Assembly (NCBI GenBank): GCA_002402905.1
Contig: DHGT01000114.1
Coordinates: 8,328 to 66,675 of the forward strand
Direction: 5' to 3'
Origin: Desulfatitalea sp. UBA4791
GTDB taxonomy: Bacteria > Desulfobacterota > Desulfobacteria > Desulfobacterales > Desulfosarcinaceae
DNA length: 58,348 nucleotides
This document shows positions 51,821-58,348 of the stretch, piece by piece. The notes beneath the pieces were generated by a model. It was given only the letters and a program-made list of their open reading frames with translations, was not told where the DNA came from and did no database searches. A program made the position numbers and the translations under genes. Numbering within the stretch: position 1 is the first letter of the stretch; every line of letters starts with the position of its first letter.

Positions 51821-52299
51821 GGCTCCCTCCGCGTGCCTGCGTCCAGGAGCTGATCGAGCTCGTGGCGGGCCTTGTCGTGGGCATTTCTGATGCGGATCAG
51901 CTCGGTCGTCTCCAGCCGGCCGTCTTTTCGGGCCTCGCGGATCCGGGCGCCCAGCTCGCCGATGGCCACGGCCAAATCGGCCAGTTCCAGGTCCGGGCAC
52001 CCCTTGTCCGACGTGGCCGTGCCGTCCTTTTCCACCACCGCCAGGCCCAGGGGAGCGGCCAGAAGATCCAGGGCCGCATGGGCCACGTCCCTGCGGCCGT
52101 GATCGTCAAGGGCGTCTAAAAACAGCGCCACCTGGTCGAGCACGTTTCGCCGCGTCACCCCGCAGTGGCGCGGATCGGCGGCCCACATTTGCATGTAGCG
52201 GGTCGTGCGGCCGAAAATCTCGTGCATCCGGCCGTCTGAAAGGGTTTTTCGGGCGATGTGGAAAATCTGATGGCTCTGGTATTGATACCGGTACCGCAT
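51817..52299 (-). CDS. Phage regulatory-type protein (CII-like region plus helical tail)
   Basis: A 160-residue protein. The N-terminal part MRYRYQYQSHQIFHIARKTL and RTTRYMQMWAADPRHCGVTR resembles the small phage regulators in which a weak helix-turn-helix is followed by NVLDQVALFLDAL. The C-terminal part is strongly helical and charged. AGGGGG precedes ATG at 52299. It is the first gene after the Cro-like repressor in the leftward operon. A CII-like role is inferred from position and weak similarity only. Confidence 0.6.
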   Translation of the reverse strand: MRYRYQYQSHQIFHIARKTLSDGRMHEIFGRTTRYMQMWAADPRHCGVTRRNVLDQVALFLDALDDHGRRDVAHAALDLLAAPLGLAVVEKDGTATSDKGCPDLELADLAVAIGELGARIREARKDGRLETTELIRIRNAHDKARHELDQLLDAGTRREP

Positions 52300-52372
52300 C
52301 TCATCCCCCTGGCATGGGTTCGTTTTGCGCCGCCTTCGAACTTTTCAGCACGGCGCGCCCCCGGTAATGATG

Positions 52373-52633
52373 CTACGCACAGGAAGCGGACGCGTAGCGT
52401 TGTTCCCCCTGGCAGTCGCTGTCGCGGTTGCGGCTCAAATGGGCCTGCTGGATCGCGGATTCCATCTCGCGCGGCGACATCTCGAAAACCAGGCCCCAGT
52501 GTTCCTCGCCGATATAATTGGCGATTTTTTTGGCGACTTCTTTGCCGGGCTCCAATTTGCCGGTGAATAATCCCGATAAGGTTGAATCTGCTATCCCGAT
52601 CTCTTCGGCAATTTTGTATTGTCTAAATTTCAT
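52373..52633 (-). CDS. Cro-like XRE-family repressor
   Basis: An 86-residue protein with one lambda-repressor-like helix-turn-helix: KIAEEIGIADSTLSGLFTGKLEPGKEVAKKIA. It is divergent from the XRE/CI-like gene at 52760, the classic immunity-switch arrangement, and would be the first gene of the leftward operon. The intergenic region carries palindromic motifs that overlap its start codon. Confidence 0.78.
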   Translation of the reverse strand: MKFRQYKIAEEIGIADSTLSGLFTGKLEPGKEVAKKIANYIGEEHWGLVFEMSPREMESAIQQAHLSRNRDSDCQGEQRYASASCA

Positions 52634-52704
52634 ATCGACTCCGAAATTTAGATTTTCACAACTTATAAAGTGTAAGAATCTAAAATGTCAAGACCTAAAT
52701 TTCG
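52623..52704. promoter_or_regulatory. Immunity-type operator region with repeated CTAAATTTC motifs
   Basis: Three copies of a 9-10 bp motif: CTAAATTTC at 52623-52631, its inverse CGAAATTTAG at 52642-52651 and CTAAATTTCG at 52695-52704. Between them a 34-bp near-palindrome spans 52649-52682 (TAGATT at one end, AATCTA at the other, centre ACTTATAAAGT). AT-rich DNA in an otherwise GC-rich element and placement between divergent repressors make it the likely Cro/CI operator. Confidence 0.75.
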
Positions 52705-52759
52705 AATAATCAAAAATTTTTTGTATTGCGGAAAAATTCAAATTTTATAAATTCATGAC

Positions 52760-53407
52760 ATGGATATTCAGATAATCGAAAAACTTAGAAAGATTCAAAA
52801 TGACCGCAAGCGCTGGTTCGCATTAGGGTTCGAATATGCATATGAAGTTCAGCCAGGCAGGTTACAAAAACAGGTCGCTATGGATGCCGGCGTGCAGAAT
52901 AGCGATATTTCAAATTTGAGGCGCGGGATCGAGAATCAATTTCCAGGCCCCGATAAATTTGAAAAAATCGCATCCGCACTCGGTTATTCATCATTTGAGT
53001 TAATCGAAATCGGAAAACAACTTGACACCCACCAGGTGATCGAGGGTGAAGATTATTCAGCGATCGCTCACACCCCTAGAGTAAAAAGCGATGCCAGTGA
53101 ATCAATTCAAAAATATTTGTCTGAACAGAACGCAAAGACCGTCGATGAAATATTGATCGAGTTCATGAAATTGCCCCCAAAGAAGAGGGGGCTCGAAATC
53201 GTTATGCTCGCCGCCGCAAAGAATATGATCACAGACATCAGGGTGTCGCATGGCGACCGCGACCGCAGCGACAAGTCCTTCGGCCCCTTGAAGCGCTATT
53301 GGGATGGCGAGATCACCGAACAAGAATTATATGACGAGTCCTACCAATTTTTTAAAAGAATCAGGGAAAAGGCTGATCAACTGCTCAAGGAACATGGTCT
53401 GAAGTAG
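52760..53407 (+). CDS. XRE-family (CI-like) transcriptional regulator
   Basis: A 215-residue protein. An N-terminal helix-turn-helix is seen in GRLQKQVAMDAGVQNSDISNLRRGIENQ and KFEKIASALGYSSFELIEIG. The C-terminal half is helical and lacks a LexA/S24 autopeptidase domain. It is divergent from the Cro-like gene and followed 38 bases later by an ImmA/IrrE-type peptidase. Together this suggests repressor inactivation by the separate peptidase instead of RecA-stimulated self-cleavage (inference from the ImmR/ImmA systems). Confidence 0.82.
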   Translation: MDIQIIEKLRKIQNDRKRWFALGFEYAYEVQPGRLQKQVAMDAGVQNSDISNLRRGIENQFPGPDKFEKIASALGYSSFELIEIGKQLDTHQVIEGEDYSAIAHTPRVKSDASESIQKYLSEQNAKTVDEILIEFMKLPPKKRGLEIVMLAAAKNMITDIRVSHGDRDRSDKSFGPLKRYWDGEITEQELYDESYQFFKRIREKADQLLKEHGLK

Positions 53408-53445
53408 GGTCGTTTTAGATACAAGTCGGTAATCATTCTTATGGG

Positions 53446-54006
53446 GTGAGAATGATCTACACTGCTATCAAAACGCTTGAAAAGCGCTGGCCACTGTTCA
53501 ACCGGGAGCCTTTCACAAAAGCGCACTGCCTAAAATTGCTCAAACATATGGGCGTCATCGCGCTTGCGGATAACCTTGTGCCGGAAGCAATGGCCTATCG
53601 TTACGAGAAAAGGGCTTTCGTATTTTATAATCCCCATCTGAGCGACGGCGATCTTGTGCTGAACATCGGGCATGAGGTCGGTCATTTCGCCCTCGGCCAC
53701 ATCAAATCCACCCGCCGGCCGATCCTATCGCGCATATTCAGCAAAACCATAGAAGAAAAAGATGCCGGCATCATCGGATTCCTCATGTGGGCGCCGACCT
53801 TCGAGCTTTGCCGCATGTACGACAAGGGGTGGCTCAATATCGAGGAACTTTACCGTTACGTCAAATTCAGGGACGGGGACATCGAGGAGGACAAGGCGCT
53901 ACGGCTATGCCACAGCCGAATCCGGATCTTCAACGGATTGATGCGGACCATTCGCCAGCTCAGTATGCCGGTACAATTCCGCGTACCGCCGTACTTCGGG
54001 ATATGA
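53446..54006 (+). CDS. ImmA/IrrE-family metallopeptidase
   Basis: A 186-residue protein with the zinc-peptidase motif HEVGH inside LNIGHEVGHFALGHIKSTR and a downstream region (FLMWAPTFELCRMYDKGW) where the third ligand of the family normally lies. GTG at 53446 is the longest start; ATG at 53452 is also possible, with GGGGTGAG close before it. It lies directly after the CI-like regulator, matching pairs in which the peptidase cleaves the repressor to induce a mobile element. Confidence 0.85.
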   Translation: MRMIYTAIKTLEKRWPLFNREPFTKAHCLKLLKHMGVIALADNLVPEAMAYRYEKRAFVFYNPHLSDGDLVLNIGHEVGHFALGHIKSTRRPILSRIFSKTIEEKDAGIIGFLMWAPTFELCRMYDKGWLNIEELYRYVKFRDGDIEEDKALRLCHSRIRIFNGLMRTIRQLSMPVQFRVPPYFGI

Positions 54007-54057
54007 GAAGGGGAGAAGCCCGGATGGACCAGGAAGGGGCAGAAAACAGGTGCTATC

Positions 54058-54486
54058 ATGATTGAATTTTTCTTGATCATTATCACGATCGCGGTCGTTC
54101 TTTATTACAACATCAGAAAATCACGGGCCAGGATGGCTCCGAGGGGGCAGGTGGACGACTTCCATGAACAGCACAGTGAATATCGTTCCCCAAATGATGC
54201 TTTCCGCGAATGGGAGGAAAGCCTCTCCACCATTTGGGAGGGACCATCAAGAACCATCGAATTTACCTACCGAGCGGCAGATGAGGAGGTGACCCGCCGT
54301 CAGGTGCAGGTTCATAAGGTCCTTAAGGATAAAAAGGGCAGGATCTATCTGGATGGCTACTGCCTCTTGCGCAATGAACCGCGCACTTTCAATTTTGAAC
54401 GAATAAAATCCAGCATTACAGACAATAATCAAAAATATAATGCCTACGACTGGTTGACAGATGGTATTGGACTGAAACAATTCTGA
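54058..54486 (+). CDS. Membrane-anchored WYL-like domain protein
   Basis: A 142-residue protein. An N-terminal membrane segment (MIEFFLIIITIAVVLYYNI) is followed by a basic/hydrophilic linker and a WYL-like domain at about residues 65-120: TIEFTYRAADEEVTRRQVQV, then GRIYLDGYCLLRNEPRTFNF and ERIKS. WYL domains sense ligands, often nucleotides, in repressors of phage-defence loci, where they are normally fused to an HTH. Here no HTH is present and the domain is at the membrane, which is unusual. It is co-directional with the peptidase gene. Confidence 0.65.
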   Translation: MIEFFLIIITIAVVLYYNIRKSRARMAPRGQVDDFHEQHSEYRSPNDAFREWEESLSTIWEGPSRTIEFTYRAADEEVTRRQVQVHKVLKDKKGRIYLDGYCLLRNEPRTFNFERIKSSITDNNQKYNAYDWLTDGIGLKQF

Positions 54487-54499
54487 AAGGCGGTTTTCA

Positions 54500-54670
54500 A
54501 TGGCCGGAATGCTGCAAATCATCACCTATCTGCTCGCTGTCTACCTGGTTGTAAAGGGAATCGAGGTTCTCATGATTGCGCTGGCTTCAAGCCGCCAGGA
54601 TCGCAGGCACAATCACATCGAGCCCGAGATCGAGCGGCGCAACGGGCTTGAGCGCCGCACTGGGACTTGA
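54500..54670 (+). CDS. 56-residue membrane protein
   Basis: ATG at 54500 follows GAAAGGCGG and starts MAGMLQIITYLLAVYLVVKG, a single membrane helix. A charged tail (SSRQDRRHNHIEPEIERRNG) ends at TGA 54668-54670. It lies 13 bases after the WYL-like gene on the same strand, so it is probably the last gene of that operon. No family recognised. Confidence 0.6.
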   Translation: MAGMLQIITYLLAVYLVVKGIEVLMIALASSRQDRRHNHIEPEIERRNGLERRTGT

Positions 54671-54723
54671 TAGACGGTGGTCATTACTTGGCTCTTGCTG
54701 GCGGGAAATGCTGCAAAAAGGAT

Positions 54724-55128
54724 TTATTTTAAATACGTATCGACGAATTCTCTTGGCTTTAACACCGTAATCCCCCGATATCCCGATACCCTCAACAAGT
54801 GTTTGTCGCCACTGACAATAATTTTGACATTGCTGGCAATCGCGCACTCCAGGAACTTGTCATCGTCGGTATCTTCACACACAGGGGCATCGAGCCGATC
54901 CGCATCGACAAACAGTCCATGAATTGAAAGCAGGTTGATTATCGGAAGGATGTCAATCGTTGGGAATTGTTCGGCCAATAACCCAGCAACACGCTGATAC
55001 TCTTCAAGGATATCTTGAGTCAAAACGATTTGTATTTGTAAATTTTTCCAGGCTTTAAGGATTTTATAGGGCGGGCCGCTGAAAAAAATCCCCGAAATGA
55101 AAACATTCGTATCAAGCACAATGTTCAT
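54724..55128 (-). CDS. PIN-domain toxin (VapC/COG1569 type)
   Basis: A 134-residue PIN-fold ribonuclease. The acidic site is formed by LDTNVFISG near the N-terminus, a mid-domain glutamate (TQDILEEYQRV) and CEDTDDDKFLECAIAS, with SGDKHLL near the end. Its ATG overlaps the stop of the AbrB-type antitoxin gene (ATGA), which is diagnostic of a toxin-antitoxin operon. Cleavage of RNA, often tRNA, is the usual family activity. Confidence 0.88.
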   Translation of the reverse strand: MNIVLDTNVFISGIFFSGPPYKILKAWKNLQIQIVLTQDILEEYQRVAGLLAEQFPTIDILPIINLLSIHGLFVDADRLDAPVCEDTDDDKFLECAIASNVKIIVSGDKHLLRVSGYRGITVLKPREFVDTYLK

Positions 55129-55391
55129 TTCAGCTTTCCACGGGCTTTTGAGATGGCATCCTCGATATCGGTTTTCTTGATACCCGCAGCCTTCGCTGTT
55201 TTTCTCGCCTCTGCTATCAACTCATCGAAATCAGATAGCTCCGGCGGCGAAATGTTCTTAAGGATGACCACATCCTTGTTGCCCACCACGATAAATTGAG
55301 CGCCAGCCTTCAAGTTAAGCCTTTTGCGAATATCTTCCGGTATAACCACCTGGCCTTTGGAGGACATTTTTGTCGTTGATATATTTGTCAT
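55125..55391 (-). CDS. AbrB/SpoVT-type antitoxin
   Basis: An 88-residue protein. The N-terminal swapped-hairpin DNA-binding domain is KMSSKGQVVIPEDIRKRLNL and GAQFIVVGNKDVVIL; the C-terminal helix (FDELIAEARKTAKAAGIKK) would bind the toxin. ATG at 55391 follows AAGGGGGG. The frame open to 55505 crosses its own promoter. Autorepression is likely, as a 12-bp palindrome overlaps the promoter. Confidence 0.88.
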   Translation of the reverse strand: MTNISTTKMSSKGQVVIPEDIRKRLNLKAGAQFIVVGNKDVVILKNISPPELSDFDELIAEARKTAKAAGIKKTDIEDAISKARGKLK

Positions 55392-55412
55392 GGGAACCCC
55401 CCTTCGGTTCAT

Positions 55413-55453
55413 CTTACTGGTAAGAATATAGCGCAGATCCAAGGGAGAATCAA
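55413..55453 (-). promoter_or_regulatory. Promoter and operator of the antitoxin-toxin operon
   Basis: On the minus strand TTGATT (55448-55453), exactly 17 bases, then TATATT (55425-55430), directly followed by the palindrome CTTACCAGTAAG (55413-55424). Binding there would block transcription start, the usual mode of autoregulation for this class of antitoxin. Confidence 0.75.
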
Positions 55454-55577
55454 GGACTGGTATGGTTGGATTATGAACGCTCCGTTGCTTCGGCTCATTG
55501 AGCACCAGGTCGCATCCGCGTGAAGTCTCGAAATGTTTCTTTTTCGGGCTTCGCGTGCCGGGACTTACCCGGCGACA

Positions 55578-56918
55578 TCAACTACCACGAGGTGGCCTCC
55601 GACCTTCCGGCCAGTACCGAAGACTCTGCAAGAATTCAGTCGCTTCAACCCTCTCAGCGAATTCCAATAGATTGCCGACCTTCGCTTCCAGGACATCTCT
55701 CACTTCGGCGGGGGTAGCGAAGAAGAACTCTTTCCGAGTGTTCACGCAGTTCAAGCGCCGGTCGGCGAAGTATTGGTGTAGCTCAGCCTCCAGCCCAACG
55801 GCGTCCTCCGAGAAAAAGAGGGCGTGCACGTCGAAGCGGAACGGTACCGAAGCACCCCCGAGTTCATTTACTCGATCCAAGGGCTCCAGTCTTCGAGTCA
55901 GGCCGATCTTGATAACGCTGTCGCCGAAGGCACCGCGGTTGGAAATAACGTAAACGTACCCGGCCCGGATGTTTGCGGCCCGGTAGTCGTTTTGGGCGAT
56001 CGCCGCATCCAGTTCCGCAAGCCGAAGCTCCAACTCACCGTCGTTGCCACCCGTGGCTTGGAGCTTCTGGATGGCATTAACGATATGACTTCGCTCCTTG
56101 TCCAAGCGTTCGCGCTCTGCAGCCAGCTCCATGGCCACCTTCCGCTCTTCACGAAGACGAGCCCGCTCCTCTCGGGCTTCCTCTTTCTCCTCCTGCTTCT
56201 TCATGAGGAAATCCGCCGTGAGCTCGATCTCTTCGAGACGCAGGGCGTGGAACTCATCCGTGATGCTCATTTCCATCATCCGACCGAGCTTCGCGATGGC
56301 CGTCCGGGAAGCTTCGAGCCGCTTTTTTGCGGTGACGACGTTCCCAACCCGCAGCGTGCGAATACTGTTATCCGCCTCGGCATTGTAGGCGCGGAGCATC
56401 AGTCTGCCCAGGTCGTTAGTCATCTTGCGACCTTTGGCCAAGGATCCGTCGTATGTGAACATCTCCGACTTCTGGATGCCCCTATCCGACTTCACGAGCG
56501 TCGCGATACGCTCACTGAGGTTCGTCAGACGATCACGATAAGCCGCAGCAGTCTCAAGTGGGTGGTGGTACCGGTAGATGCCGACTTCCTGGAGGACCCG
56601 CTCGTCGTTGAGGACTACCGTCTCCTCGGATGCCAAAGCCTCTATCTGAAGACGGAGCGCCCGAAGTTCGCCCTCGAGCAGCGCGATCCGTGCATCACTA
56701 TTGCCCGAGGTGACCACATGGAAACCGCCTTCGGGCGCCGAGGCCGCGGGGGCAGACTGTCCCTGTATCGCCTCCGCAGCGGCCGGCAGCCAAAGCTGCC
56801 AACCTTCAGGTGGCGGCGGCCACGAGGGATCCGGCGTCCAACCCTTCGGAGGCACCCATCCCGCCGGAGGCTTCGGCCAGCCCGGTGGAGGGTTGAATAC
56901 AACGCCGCGATCACTCAT
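55578..56918 (-). CDS. DUF4041 and T5orf172 (GIY-YIG) nuclease with Pro/Trp-rich N-terminus
   Basis: A 446-residue protein. Residues 8-44 are a Pro/Trp repeat (FNPPPGWPKPPAGWVPPKGW, then WPPPPEGWQLWL) more typical of actinobacterial proteins. A coiled coil covers about 75-98 and a DUF4041 region about 105-280, ending in a long charged helix. The C-terminal T5orf172/GIY-YIG-type domain is at about 318-415: GYVYVISN, VIKIGLTRR, and the metal glutamate in GLEAELHQYF (E377 or E379). Such domains cut DNA. The gene starts in an ATGA overlap with the upstream coiled-coil gene. Defence against phages is inferred from context. Confidence 0.82.
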   Translation of the reverse strand: MSDRGVVFNPPPGWPKPPAGWVPPKGWTPDPSWPPPPEGWQLWLPAAAEAIQGQSAPAASAPEGGFHVVTSGNSDARIALLEGELRALRLQIEALASEETVVLNDERVLQEVGIYRYHHPLETAAAYRDRLTNLSERIATLVKSDRGIQKSEMFTYDGSLAKGRKMTNDLGRLMLRAYNAEADNSIRTLRVGNVVTAKKRLEASRTAIAKLGRMMEMSITDEFHALRLEEIELTADFLMKKQEEKEEAREERARLREERKVAMELAAERERLDKERSHIVNAIQKLQATGGNDGELELRLAELDAAIAQNDYRAANIRAGYVYVISNRGAFGDSVIKIGLTRRLEPLDRVNELGGASVPFRFDVHALFFSEDAVGLEAELHQYFADRRLNCVNTRKEFFFATPAEVRDVLEAKVGNLLEFAERVEATEFLQSLRYWPEGRRPPRGS

Positions 56919-58177
56919 GCCTTCCTCACACCTGTCGGATCGATCGGGACCAGCTCGTAGGGATTTTTGGAGACAGCGGCGCCCAGATGATCGAGAGTCG
57001 CGAGCGGTACTACCGACGAAAGATCGAACTTCATGAAGGTCTCTCTGGCCGACGCTACGGCAACGAACGGCAGATAGGTGGCCAGGCCCGTGGCCGGATG
57101 GATCGTCTCGGTCCCGACTTCGAGTGAGATGGACTGGATGATCCCTCGGCGGTCAGCCTCGAAGACCTCGTGCAGTATCCGGATAGCGAGCTGGTGCACC
57201 GCACTGGCGTAGCGGTCCTTGCATGCCTTTTTGGAAAGCTGGCTTCCCGTAATCTCGTCGCTCGCCTTTGTGTACTTGTACGCTTTAATGGAGGGTACCT
57301 GGGCAGGACCCGGGGCCACCGCACGAACTCGCAACTCTGCGTGCGCGGGATCAAACTGGAACTCGGTAATCACAGGGAAATGGTCCGGGTAAACCGAGTT
57401 TGACATCACGATAGCGACGTACTCCTCGACTGCCTCGACCACACCGTAACCCAGGTTCGAGGCCAGCTTGTCCACCGCAGCATTCTCTTCGGCTATCTTG
57501 GCCTCACGGACCTCGCAATCCTTGGCGTACCTGGCCCTTTCAGCCTCGAGTTGCACTAACCGCCGTTCTTCGTCGCGGTCATGCGCCTCAAGTGCCGCCT
57601 CGTATTCGGCTTCAAGCCGCTTCACTGTCTCCTTCCACTCCAAAGAATCAGCTTCGTGCTGCCTCCTTGCTTCCTCAAGGCGTTTCGCATGCCCCCTCTT
57701 GCCGAAAAGGCCACGCAGACCCGTAGGTGCGTCGGGCTCTATCAGTGCGGGCATTTCAGGAGGCTCGGGCTTCGCCGGCGTTGGAATTGGTCGCTCGAGG
57801 TCGGGTCGATCGAACGGTGGATGCCTGATCTCTTGCTTCAGCGTTTCCAAGTCAATGTGATCGTCCACAGATAGCGTGGCGGCCAGCAGTCCGTCGATCT
57901 CCGCGTATACCTCCTGGAGCTCGGCGTTGAGGTCGTCGACCTCGGCTAGTCTTGCCTCGAGGTGAGCAGCCGCCGCCTCCTTCTCCAGTCGCCTTCGTTC
58001 CGCGGCACTCGCTTTGGCCGCTTGTTGGCGGAGCTGCGCTTCTTGCTTTCTCCGCTGCTCGGCCGTCCGCTGGATTGCACGCCCTTCACGCTCGCGCCGA
58101 CGCCGAGCACGGTCCGCCTCACGTGCCGACGTCTGAATCGCCCTGTTGAGCTCTGCCAAGAAGCCACGTCGAGCCAT
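56915..58177 (-). CDS. Coiled-coil protein of unknown function, first gene of putative defence cassette
   Basis: A 420-residue protein. Residues 10-90 are a very basic then mixed-charge coiled coil (ARRRREREGRAIQRTAEQRR), a Pro-rich linker follows near 120-150, then a second coiled coil at about 170-245. The C-terminal 170 residues form a compact domain (AVEEYVAIVMSNSVYPDHFP; VPSIKAYKYTKASDEITGSQ; NPYELVPID). I recall long actinobacterial relatives labelled restriction-system proteins with an Mrr-type nuclease added at this end; none is present here. GGAGGGAG precedes ATG at 58177. It ends in an ATGA overlap with the nuclease gene. Confidence 0.75.
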   Translation of the reverse strand: MARRGFLAELNRAIQTSAREADRARRRREREGRAIQRTAEQRRKQEAQLRQQAAKASAAERRRLEKEAAAAHLEARLAEVDDLNAELQEVYAEIDGLLAATLSVDDHIDLETLKQEIRHPPFDRPDLERPIPTPAKPEPPEMPALIEPDAPTGLRGLFGKRGHAKRLEEARRQHEADSLEWKETVKRLEAEYEAALEAHDRDEERRLVQLEAERARYAKDCEVREAKIAEENAAVDKLASNLGYGVVEAVEEYVAIVMSNSVYPDHFPVITEFQFDPAHAELRVRAVAPGPAQVPSIKAYKYTKASDEITGSQLSKKACKDRYASAVHQLAIRILHEVFEADRRGIIQSISLEVGTETIHPATGLATYLPFVAVASARETFMKFDLSSVVPLATLDHLGAAVSKNPYELVPIDPTGVRKA

Positions 58178-58213
58178 TAACTCCCTCCTATGGTAGTAGG
58201 GGACGTATATGAT

Positions 58214-58233
58214 AGTATAGAAACTGAAGTTTC
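58214..58233 (-). promoter_or_regulatory. Probable promoter -10 with palindromic operator of the defence cassette
   Basis: On the minus strand TATACT (58214-58219) is a good -10 box. Immediately upstream, in the position of the -35/-10 spacer, is a 14-bp near-palindrome, GAAACT-N2-AGTTTC (58220-58233). No clear -35 is visible (A/T-rich). A repressor bound here would block the promoter. Sequence beyond 58240 to the edge is AT-rich with no gene seen. Confidence 0.55.
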
Positions 58234-58348
58234 CCATTTTTTTAACGCAGGATGCAGGGGAAGTACTTCGGCCCTTGAAATTTTATACAATTAAAACAGA
58301 TAGTTGGCAAAATGTGGGTCCTGCCTAACATATTGATATTGTTGGGAA

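Noticed and set aside
55557..55573. Terminator for the DUF4041 gene (GCCGGG-N5-CCCGGC)
   Set aside because: The 6-bp stem is short and no T-run follows on the minus strand.
55824..56960. 378-codon plus-strand open frame opposite the DUF4041 gene
   Set aside because: Antisense of a gene with a recognisable nuclease domain and ATGA coupling.
1..58348. CRISPR arrays, rRNA genes and tRNA genes
   Set aside because: I saw no regularly spaced repeats, no rRNA-like sequence and no full tRNA cloverleaf anywhere in the window.

Overview
The window is about 58 kb of bacterial chromosome with moderately high GC. It looks like a strictly anaerobic, sulfate-reducer-type Desulfobacterota (Desulfosarcina/Desulfobacteraceae-like). 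That placement is my inference from gene content: a hybrid cluster protein next to a Crp/Fnr regulator, many polyferredoxins, a rubrerythrin-like protein, acyl-CoA enzymes, and a dcw cluster of deltaproteobacterial order. I ran no database search.

Layout. (1) 1-8645 (+): the dcw division and peptidoglycan cluster, mraY(partial)-murD-ftsW-murG-murC-ftsQ-ftsA-ftsZ, without murB or ddl. A radical SAM protein follows at 8777-10501. (2) 10.8-13.6 kb (+): small heat shock protein, MarR regulator, acyl-CoA dehydrogenase. (3) 13.7-19.2 kb (-): a tightly overlapped operon of Old Yellow Enzyme, ThDP enzyme, and molybdopterin oxidoreductase A and B subunits. A divergent crotonase follows. (4) 20.3-26.3 kb (-): an MltF-like lytic transglycosylase whose C-terminus runs into a dispersed palindromic repeat, then an operon of a class III cyclase, a degenerate polysaccharide deacetylase and a TPR/LysM lipoprotein. 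(5) 26.6-29.3 kb (+): small proteins, fumarase C, a ferritin-like protein. (6) 29.5-33.8 kb: a Crp/Fnr regulator divergent from hcp, an HD/zinc-ribbon protein and a ferredoxin, with two TTGAC/T-N4-GTCAA palindromes between them. (7) 34.1-35.7 kb (+): ECF sigma, anti-sigma, and a CpxP-like periplasmic protein. (8) 35.7-39.4 kb (-): lepA-leuC-leuD. (9) 39.6-44.6 kb (+): a response regulator-GGDEF protein, then a DUF6599-like/DUF362/NapH-NapG-fusion set. (10) 44.6-47.4 kb: two palindromic repeat elements, a Tat-exported aldo/keto reductase, and a cystathionine gamma-synthase-family enzyme.

From about 48.48 kb to the right edge the sequence changes character. An acetyl-CoA hydrolase/transferase gene is cut so that only its C-terminal part remains, next to a tyrosine integrase. 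What follows is phage-like: integrase, an overlapping HTH (excisionase-type) gene, a compact leftward operon of small Cys-rich and regulatory proteins joined mostly by ATGA overlaps, and a Cro-like repressor. A palindromic operator region comes next. Rightward of it are an XRE repressor, an ImmA/IrrE-type metallopeptidase and a membrane-anchored WYL-like protein. After these come an AbrB/PIN toxin-antitoxin pair and, at the edge, a two-gene cassette. The cassette encodes a coiled-coil protein of unknown function and a DUF4041 plus T5orf172/GIY-YIG nuclease with an N-terminal Pro/Trp-rich repeat. The two are joined by an ATGA overlap behind a promoter whose spacer holds a palindrome.

This cassette is the strongest candidate for an undescribed, probably defensive, system. 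The second most interesting signal is a family of dispersed palindromic repeats (two 127-bp copies with pairing-preserving changes, and a related 143-bp element flanked by a 4-bp direct repeat).
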